Below are positions 6,295 to 11,133 of a DNA stretch of 11,133 nt, piece by piece. The position numbers and the translations under genes were made by a program. The stretch is from Streptosporangiaceae bacterium (GTDB lineage Bacteria > Actinomycetota > Actinomycetes > Streptosporangiales > Streptosporangiaceae). The notes below the pieces were generated by a model, which was given only the letters and a program-made list of their open reading frames with translations, ran no database searches and was not told the origin of the DNA. The DNA lies in contig JASHOI010000757.1 of NCBI GenBank assembly GCA_030041195.1, forward strand, positions 1 through 11,133, in the 5' to 3' direction. Every line of letters begins with the position of its first letter. Position 1 is the first letter of the stretch.

Positions 6295-6756
6295 ATGATC
6301 GGCCGCGGCCCGGCGGTCAACGGCCATGATGCGACAGCCGCTGACGTGGCAGCCGCGGTACACGCGTCCATCGGGCCAGGCGACCTGATCCGGCTGAGCC
6401 GCCGGATCTCCGCGGACGGGCTCGTTACGGTGGCTATCCACGGTGACTTGGACGTGGCCACGGTGGACCGGACCGTCCGTTATGTCACTAATGTGATTGA
6501 CTCATGCGACGGCCCGGTCAGCGCCGACCTCAGCGAGGTGACTTTCTGCGACGCATGCGGCCTCGGCGCCTTAATCCGGATCATGACATACGCGGGGCAG
6601 CGGGGCCGCAAGCTGGAGCTGACCAGGCCGTCCCGGGCCATCACCAAGATCATGCGGCTCACCGGCGTTGACGACTGGCTGCTTCAGCCGGCGCTGGCCG
6701 GGGTGAGCACTGCCGGGCCTGCTCCGGCCGTCCCGCGCGCTACGCCTTGTGCGTGA
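6295..6756 (+). CDS. STAS-domain anti-sigma factor antagonist-like protein
   Basis: A 153-residue cytoplasmic protein. An N-terminal extension of about 30 residues precedes a STAS domain (about 33-130) with the motifs VAIHGDLDVATVD, ADLSEVTFCDACGLGALI and a C-terminal LTRPSRAITKIMRLTGVDDWL. SpoIIAA/RsbV-type proteins of this family bind anti-sigma kinases and free a sigma factor, and are switched off by phosphorylation of a Ser in the DSSG motif. Here that motif is D86-A87-C88-G89, with no Ser or Thr, so kinase switching at the usual site looks impossible. A strong AAGGAGG (6284-6290) four bases before the ATG fixes the start. No kinase or sigma gene is adjacent. The 3' end overlaps the convergent methyltransferase gene by 17 bases. 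The domain call is firm. Confidence 0.87.
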   Translation: MIGRGPAVNGHDATAADVAAAVHASIGPGDLIRLSRRISADGLVTVAIHGDLDVATVDRTVRYVTNVIDSCDGPVSADLSEVTFCDACGLGALIRIMTYAGQRGRKLELTRPSRAITKIMRLTGVDDWLLQPALAGVSTAGPAPAVPRATPCA

Positions 6757-7516
6757 CCCAGAGCATTTCGATGGGCCAGCGATGCGCCCAGCCGGGCGGA
6801 TCCATGGCCAGGTAGCCGTTACGCTCGCCCGGGGCTGGACGCGGCTCGATGAGATCATCGATGATCAGGCCGGCCCGCCGCAGCGTCCCGACCCAGCCGC
6901 CGTAGGTCAGCTGGTACGTGGTGGCGCCGTCCCCCTCGTCGAACGGCCCCAGCGTGAAGTAATCGTGGCGCAGTCGCGTCGTCACCGCGTCCGCCTCGTC
7001 GTCATAGCAGACCGCGGTCCACGGGCTCATGACGTTGAACACCAGCCGGCCGCCCTGCCGCAGCACGCGGGCCGCCTCCGGCACCACGATGTCCGGTGGT
7101 GCCCAGCTGAGCCCACCGTGGTCGCAGAACACCAGGTCGAAGCCGCCGGCGGCGAACGGCAACTGCTCCGCCGCGCCCTGGACCAGGCTGTATGGGGCGG
7201 ATCTCATCGCGGCACGCGCCGCGGCGAGCTGGGCGTCGGACAGGTCGAAGCCGATCACGTGTGCCGCCTCGCCAGCCAGGCTCAGCGACCATTGCCCGCC
7301 GCCGCAACCGAGCTCCAGAACGCGCTGGCCGGTGACATCACCAAGCGCGCCCAATTGCGCATCGGGGATGGCGTAACACCCCCAGAGCCGTGGCGCGGCC
7401 CCGATCTGCGGGTCATGCTCCCGCTGATATTGGGCGCTGATCTCGTTCCAGAGCCGCCGGTTGGCTTCGATGCTGGCCACCAGACGACCCAACATCCGGG
7501 CGGCCGTGTGCGTCAA
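6740..7516 (-). CDS. Class I SAM-dependent methyltransferase
   Basis: Up to 258 residues. It has a Rossmann-type methyltransferase core: motif I VLELGCGGG (residues 66-74), GFDLSDAQLAAARA (acidic residue for SAM ribose), then AEQLPFAAGGFDLVFCDHG (motif II/III region) and ARVLRQGGRLVFNVM. The N-terminal NRRLWNEISAQYQREH is typical of the Methyltransf_11/25 group of actinobacterial enzymes with unassigned small-molecule substrates. The start is uncertain: TTG at 7516 gives the longest form and ATG at 7495 drops seven residues; neither has a clear ribosome site. It lies 24 bases downstream of the NAD kinase stop on the same strand and is probably co-transcribed. The family is firm; the substrate is unknown. 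Confidence 0.87.
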   Translation of the reverse strand: MTHTAARMLGRLVASIEANRRLWNEISAQYQREHDPQIGAAPRLWGCYAIPDAQLGALGDVTGQRVLELGCGGGQWSLSLAGEAAHVIGFDLSDAQLAAARAAMRSAPYSLVQGAAEQLPFAAGGFDLVFCDHGGLSWAPPDIVVPEAARVLRQGGRLVFNVMSPWTAVCYDDEADAVTTRLRHDYFTLGPFDEGDGATTYQLTYGGWVGTLRRAGLIIDDLIEPRPAPGERNGYLAMDPPGWAHRWPIEMLWVTHKA

Positions 7517-7540
7517 CGGGATTCCGGGCGCCGCTCCCGG

Positions 7541-8410
7541 CTAATAGCCCGTGTGGACCTCGATTGAGTCGGTCACCCTGAGCTTGCGCCTGGCGCGACC
7601 GTAGAACGTCATTCGGCCCAGACGGATCACCCGCGCAGCGCCGGGCCGGGGCCGAAGCTCGATGCAGTTGCCCCCGACCAGCCGACCGGCCACCTGGCCA
7701 TCCACCTCGACAGCCAGCTCACCGCTTTCGGGGAGAATGTCCAGCGCCAGGGTGTCGTCCACGGACAGCACCAGCCCGCGGTTGTACGCCGAGTGCGGCG
7801 CGACCGGCGTAACCAGCAGCGCCTCGATCATGGGGTTCATGATCGGGCCGCCCGCCGAGAAGCTATACGCCGTAGATCCGGTAGGAGTGGCCACGACGAC
7901 CGCGTCCGCCAGGTACCTGACGAACGGCTCCTCGTCGATGCGGATGGCCACCGCGGCGCTGCCGTTCCCCGGCACCCGCACCACCACGATGTCGTTGAAC
8001 CCGGTCATGGTCTTGCCGTCCAGCACGGTGTCGACGGCCAGCCGCGGCTCGATCGAGTAGTCGTGGGCATCGACGGCAGTGAGCGCGTCCGGCAGCTCGG
8101 GCACGTCGATCTCGGCGAGGAACCCCAGCTTGCCCAAGTTCACGCCCAGGACCGGTGCCCGCTGCTGGTCGGCCAGGCGCATGGCGCGCAGCATCGTGCC
8201 GTCACCGCCGAGGCTGACGATCAGGTCCGAGCGCCGTCCGAGCTCCTCGGGGGTGACGCCGACCGCTGCGCAGCGCAGCCGGGCGATCTCCGAGACGATG
8301 CCGAGGACCTCGATGGATCTCTGCTCGGCCCAGCCGAGGATGGCGTCCACCGCTTCGGCGGAGTCGCGCTGCGGGTGCAGCACGATGCCGACGCTATGCA
8401 TCGCAGCCAC
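7541..8410 (-). CDS. nadK: NAD(+) kinase
   Basis: A 289-residue cytoplasmic kinase that phosphorylates NAD to NADP using ATP or polyphosphate. Diagnostic motifs are DLIVSLGGDGTMLRA (GGDGT at 68-72), GVNLGKLGFLAEID, GFNDIVVVR (the usual NE motif, here N139-D140), VVVATPTGSTAYSFSAGGPIM and the C-terminal beta-domain SGELAVEVDGQVAG. Length fits the bacterial family. The start is either GTG at 8410 or ATG at 8401, three codons in; neither has a good ribosome site. Its neighbours (methyltransferase downstream, chromate transporter upstream) are not the recN/tlyA set usually found with the main actinobacterial NAD kinase. This may be a second copy in the genome, which one window cannot show. Confidence 0.93.
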   Translation of the reverse strand: MAAMHSVGIVLHPQRDSAEAVDAILGWAEQRSIEVLGIVSEIARLRCAAVGVTPEELGRRSDLIVSLGGDGTMLRAMRLADQQRAPVLGVNLGKLGFLAEIDVPELPDALTAVDAHDYSIEPRLAVDTVLDGKTMTGFNDIVVVRVPGNGSAAVAIRIDEEPFVRYLADAVVVATPTGSTAYSFSAGGPIMNPMIEALLVTPVAPHSAYNRGLVLSVDDTLALDILPESGELAVEVDGQVAGRLVGGNCIELRPRPGAARVIRLGRMTFYGRARRKLRVTDSIEVHTGY

Positions 8411-8505
8411 CCGGGACCGTCGAAAAAATGCTCATGCGGCGATGCTCCCCCATCCGGGAGGTCGCGCGCCAGCCGCGAGTCACCAACGGCGCGGCGCCCC
8501 ACCTG

Positions 8506-9777
8506 TCAGGTTACGGCCGCTCCGGCGAGTGCGGCGATGACGCCGAGAGCGCCGGCGCCGACGATCGCGGTGACCACGCCGCGGCGCAGCGCAACCAGCC
8601 AGCCCGCCGCCAGGGCGAGCACCGCCAACTGCCACAGATGAGACAGCGCAAGGCCCAGCGGGATCGTGGCGCCGGCGATCGCCCCGATCGCAGCGGGCCC
8701 GGCGCCGGTCAGGAAGGCCTGGATGCTGGTGTTGCGGCGCAACCGGTCGAACCGAGGGCCGCCGCCCAGCACGAACACGAACGACGGGGTGAAGGCGACA
8801 GCCGAGGCGAGCAACCCGCCGCCTACGCCCGCCGCGGCGTAGCCGACCACGGCCACGGTCTGCACGACCGGCCCGGGCGTCACCTGCCCTAGCGCGACCG
8901 CGCTGAGGAACTGGGCGCTGGTCATCCAGTGGTACGTGTGCACCGCATCGTGCTGCATGAGCGGGACGATGACGAAGCCGCCGCCGAAGGAGAGAGCGCC
9001 GACCTTGAACGCCACCCACGCCACCGACAACAGGCCGCCGGTGGCCACCGCCGGGGTGGCCACCAGGGGCAGCAGTATCCCCGGCCGGCCGGTACCGCGC
9101 CGGGGCAACGGGCGTGGCGGGTCCCGCAGCAGCATCTCAACCAGGCCGCTGCCGACCAGGATCAGCACCAGGAACGGGCCGATCAGCGCTGCCGCGGCAC
9201 CGCCGATCACGAGGTAACCCACCCATCTGGCCCGCGCCGGGCGTGCCGCGCCGACCCTTCGCCAGCTGGCTGGTGCCAGCCCAATGGCCGCGCTCAGCGC
9301 GACAGCCGGGACCGCCGCGTCCGCACCCGCCGCGGCGCCGCTGATCCAGAGCGGCGGGTGGCCGGCCAGGAAAACCGCTGACAGCGCGAGGATCACGATC
9401 AGCCCGGGAACGATGAAGCACGCCCCGCCGACCAGCGCGCCCCGAGGCCCGCGCAGCCGCCAGGCGCAGAAGATCGCGAGCTGGGTCGAGGCCGGCCCGG
9501 GCAGCATGTTGGCCGCCGCGATGCCGTCCTCGAACTCCTGCGCCGACATCCAGCCGCGGCGGTCCACGCACAGCGCCCGCAGCAGCGCAATATGAGCCGG
9601 GGGCCCGCCGAACCCAATGCAGCCGATCCGGCCCCACTCCTGAGCGATCGTGAGCAGCGATACGTCGTGCCGAAGGTCAGCCGACTGCGGCCGCTGACCT
9701 GGTGGTGGTTGCGGCTCCGGCCGCTGCCCGCCGGGATCCGGGTCCGGCCGCTGGCCGCCGGGATCCGTGGCCTCCAT
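8506..9777 (-). CDS. chrA: ChrA-family chromate (oxyanion) transporter, long two-domain form
   Basis: A 423-residue inner-membrane protein with two homologous chromate-transporter halves. The first (about residues 40-200) holds EWGRIGCIGFGGPPAHIALL, FEDGIAAANMLPGPASTQLAIF and GGACFIVPGLIVI. The second (about 250-420) holds FKVGALSFGGGFVIVPLM, FLSAVALGQVTPGPVVQTVAVVGY and FTPSFVFVLGGG. ChrA proteins expel chromate, probably with protons. The N-terminus carries an extra Pro/Gly/Gln segment with short DPGGQRP repeats. AGGTGG (- strand of 9781-9786) stands close before the ATG. The gene is divergent from the ArsR/arsenate-reductase fusion across 87 bases, and 95 bases separate its stop from nadK. 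Substrate could be chromate or another oxyanion; the family is certain. Confidence 0.93.
   Translation of the reverse strand: MEATDPGGQRPDPDPGGQRPEPQPPPGQRPQSADLRHDVSLLTIAQEWGRIGCIGFGGPPAHIALLRALCVDRRGWMSAQEFEDGIAAANMLPGPASTQLAIFCAWRLRGPRGALVGGACFIVPGLIVILALSAVFLAGHPPLWISGAAAGADAAVPAVALSAAIGLAPASWRRVGAARPARARWVGYLVIGGAAAALIGPFLVLILVGSGLVEMLLRDPPRPLPRRGTGRPGILLPLVATPAVATGGLLSVAWVAFKVGALSFGGGFVIVPLMQHDAVHTYHWMTSAQFLSAVALGQVTPGPVVQTVAVVGYAAAGVGGGLLASAVAFTPSFVFVLGGGPRFDRLRRNTSIQAFLTGAGPAAIGAIAGATIPLGLALSHLWQLAVLALAAGWLVALRRGVVTAIVGAGALGVIAALAGAAVT
9717..9770 (-). repeat. Two 27-bp direct repeats inside the 5' end of chrA
   Basis: Bases 9717-9743 and 9744-9770 are near-identical copies, sharing CCGGCCGCTG at the start and CCGCCGGGATCCG further in. 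They encode the nine-residue repeats around DPGGQRP in the ChrA N-terminal tail. Being a multiple of three they keep the frame, pointing to a slippage expansion in a disordered tail. Confidence 0.8.
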
Positions 9778-9833
9778 CGTCCACCTGCTTCCGGCTCAGC
9801 CCAGCTCATTCACCTTGAACCAAGTCTGCGACG

Positions 9834-9858
9834 ATTATTCAAATCAGTTTGTCATAAT
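9834..9858. promoter_or_regulatory. Imperfect palindrome with overlapping divergent -10 boxes (ArsR-type operator candidate)
   Basis: ATTAT (9834-9838) and ATAAT (9854-9858) are perfect inverted arms of a 25-base element in which eight of twelve base pairs match. It is by far the most AT-rich spot in this GC-rich region. CATAAT (9853-9858) ends exactly seven bases before the A of the ATG at 9865, the spacing of a leaderless actinobacterial promoter, and no Shine-Dalgarno precedes that ATG. On the - strand AATAAT (9839 to 9834) could be the chrA -10 box. Binding of the fusion protein here could shut off both genes. The position and symmetry are seen; the binding is inferred. Confidence 0.5.
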
Positions 9859-9864
9859 GATGTC

Positions 9865-10605
9865 ATGGCTGTCGCGGCTTCTCCCCCGGTCCTCGGCGTG
9901 CTCGCCCACGACCTGCGCTGGACGATCGTCAGCCTGCTCGTCGATGGCGACCTGCGGACCGGCGAGATCGTCGCCAGCACGGGTCAGGCACCAAGCCTGG
10001 TCTCATACCACCTGGCGCGGCTCCGCGACGCCGGCCTGCTAAGCGTCCGGCGCAGCACGGCGGATGGCCGGGACAGCTACCACGCGCTGGACCTGGACGC
10101 CGTCGGGAACGCCGTGTTCGGCATGGCCGCCCAGATCCACCCCGGCCTGCTGACCGACGCGGACGCCCCCGCTGCCGGGCGGCGCTCCGCCCGGGTGCTG
10201 TTCATCTGCAGCGGCAACAGCTCACGGTCGCCGATGGCCGAGGGGTGGCTGAACCACCTGGGTGGCGGCTGGGTGACGGCCCGCAGCGCCGGCGTCAGCC
10301 CAGGCTCTCTGCACCCGCTCGCCGTGGCGGCCATGGCCGAGCAGGGCGTGGACATCAGCGGCCACCGGCCGACGCACCTGAACGAGTACGCCGACGACAG
10401 CTTCACGCGCGTGATCACGCTCTGCGACAGGGCCAGGGAGAACTGCGGCGAGCTGCCAACGGAATCGTCCGCCGTGCACTGGAGCATCCCGAACCCGGCG
10501 CAGGCACACCCGGCCGACCTCGACGCGTTCCGGGCCACGGCCAGGGAGCTGCGGACCCGAATCCGCTACCTGCTCCCGGCCCTGGCCAAGACAACTGCGA
10601 GCTGA
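9865..10605 (+). CDS. ArsR-type HTH fused to thioredoxin-coupled arsenate reductase domain
   Basis: A 246-residue two-domain protein. Residues 1-85 form an ArsR-like winged helix (TGEIVASTGQAPSLVSYHLARLRDAGLLSVRR, wing DGRDSYHALD) that should bind DNA as a dimer. Residues 108-246 are a low-molecular-weight phosphatase/arsenate reductase domain with the P-loop CSGNSSRS (C115, R121) and the redox pair C187 and C194, spaced as in Staphylococcus ArsC (C82/C89). It should reduce arsenate to arsenite. The second P-loop Cys of staphylococcal ArsC is Ser here, and the usual general-acid Asp before Pro in the HW...P block is Asn (N210). The HTH domain contains no Cys at all, so a classical arsenite-sensing thiol site is missing. 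Similar ArsR-ArsC fusions are known. ATG 9865 was chosen for domain fit and promoter spacing over longer in-frame starts. Confidence 0.88.
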   Translation: MAVAASPPVLGVLAHDLRWTIVSLLVDGDLRTGEIVASTGQAPSLVSYHLARLRDAGLLSVRRSTADGRDSYHALDLDAVGNAVFGMAAQIHPGLLTDADAPAAGRRSARVLFICSGNSSRSPMAEGWLNHLGGGWVTARSAGVSPGSLHPLAVAAMAEQGVDISGHRPTHLNEYADDSFTRVITLCDRARENCGELPTESSAVHWSIPNPAQAHPADLDAFRATARELRTRIRYLLPALAKTTAS

Positions 10606-10619
10606 GACACGCGCCGCGG

Positions 10620-11133
10620 TCAGGCGGCTGCGGCGGGTGGTGGCCCGTGGCTGTGCAGGGTCTTGTCGCCGTGGGGGCTGGTGGCGGTCACGGTGCCGTC
10701 GGGGTTGAGCGCGACGCGCCAGCCCCACCGGTGCACGGCGATGAGGTGGTGGAAGGCGCACAGATTCATCAGGTTGGTCAGGCAGGTCGGCCCGCCTTCG
10801 GACCGCGGGATGATGTGATGCGGCTGGCATGCCATGATCGGCTGGTCGCAGCCGGGGAATCTGCAGTGCCGGTCGCGGACGGCGACCGCGCGGCGCAGGT
10901 GGACCGGGATGGTGTCGGTGAGGGTGCCGACGTCCAGCGGCAGGCTGACCGAGGCCACGGTGTCCGGGGCCAGCCGGGTGCGTAGGTAGGACGCCAGCCC
11001 CCTGGGCCCAGATAGCAGGTCAGCGGCAGCGGTCAGGATCATCCGCCGGACGGCCCGCTCGGCCCGCGCTCGCCGGGCCGCGTCGGCGTCGCCGAGCCCA
11101 GGCCGGCCTGGCGTGCCGCGCTGGGGGCCCGTG
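10620..11133 (-). CDS. HNH endonuclease, DUF222-associated type (5' end outside window)
   Basis: The C-terminal 170 residues of a longer protein; the frame stays open to the right edge, so the first ATG inside the window (11042) is internal. The HNH domain carries a zinc-binding-like CRFPGC, the core HHIIPRSEGGPTCLTNLMNLCAFHH and a trailing WGWRV block, with both His and Asn residues of the nuclease fold present. This is the usual ending of DUF222/DUF13E12-type HNH proteins found in many copies in actinobacterial genomes, some linked to mobile or REP13E12-like DNA. The biological role is not established. It converges on the ArsR-ArsC gene with a 14-base gap and no terminator that I can see. 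The family is firm, the boundaries are partial. Confidence 0.88.
   Translation of the reverse strand, partial: TGPQRGTPGRPGLGDADAARRARAERAVRRMILTAAADLLSGPRGLASYLRTRLAPDTVASVSLPLDVGTLTDTIPVHLRRAVAVRDRHCRFPGCDQPIMACQPHHIIPRSEGGPTCLTNLMNLCAFHHLIAVHRWGWRVALNPDGTVTATSPHGDKTLHSHGPPPAAAA

Noticed and set aside
4875..6461. 528-residue - strand frame that would extend the 80-residue protein through the tandem repeats with PGTAGG-like residues
   Set aside because: Repeat units of 17, 18 and 19 bases break any periodic peptide, the far part is antisense to ung, and a near-perfect ribosome site marks the start at 5117.
8418..8432. T-run on the - strand before nadK as a rho-independent terminator of chrA
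   Set aside because: The bases before the run form no convincing stem, and the run lies only about 20 bases from the nadK start.
9592..9864. N-terminal extension of the ArsR-ArsC protein
   Set aside because: It overlaps the chrA 5' end on the other strand and the promoter region, and encodes Arg/Pro-rich sequence without a domain.
10606..10619. Bidirectional terminator between arsR-arsC and the HNH gene
   Set aside because: The 14-base gap contains no usable inverted repeat.

Overview
The window reads as chromosomal DNA of a high-GC actinobacterium. Third codon positions are almost all G or C, GTG and TTG starts occur, the family-1 uracil-DNA glycosylase has the mycobacterial-type motif, and the right edge carries an HNH endonuclease of the DUF222-associated kind common in Actinomycetota. 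I see no rRNA, tRNA, CRISPR array, insertion sequence or phage gene.

Left part (1-3649, all + strand): the 3' part of a hopanoid radical-SAM gene (hpnJ-like) overlaps by one base the hopanoid C-3 methylase gene hpnR. Next come a nine-helix DMT/EamA-like transporter and a stand-alone FCD-domain protein, joined by a GTGA overlap. The two hopanoid genes use AAA for lysine and GAA for glutamate far more than the genes after them. The change falls near 2140, just inside the 3' end of hpnR.

Middle (3627-5477, - strand): a six-helix membrane protein resembling VC0807/septation-type proteins, a two-CBS-domain protein, and an 80-residue Trp-rich acidic protein with a near-perfect Shine-Dalgarno. Upstream of the small gene lies about 360 bases of divergent intergenic DNA. 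It holds some eleven imperfect 17-19 bp tandem repeats that are very G-rich on the - strand.

Then (5478-8410): ung, possibly leaderless, and a STAS-domain anti-anti-sigma-like protein on +. Converging on them are a class I SAM methyltransferase and an NAD kinase on -.

Right part (8506-11133): a full-length ChrA-family transporter (-) stands head to head with an ArsR-HTH/arsenate-reductase fusion (+). The 87-base gap between them carries an AT-rich imperfect palindrome whose arms coincide with -10-like boxes, one of them placed for a leaderless transcript. This is the best candidate for a small self-contained system: a sensor-enzyme fusion controlling itself and a ChrA-type oxyanion carrier. 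A partial HNH endonuclease gene (-) closes the window.

Several proteins lack or change a key family residue: Asn for the intercalating Leu in Ung, no phosphorylatable Ser in the STAS protein, and Asn for the general-acid Asp in the ArsC domain. All functions are inferred from sequence by eye; no database search was possible.
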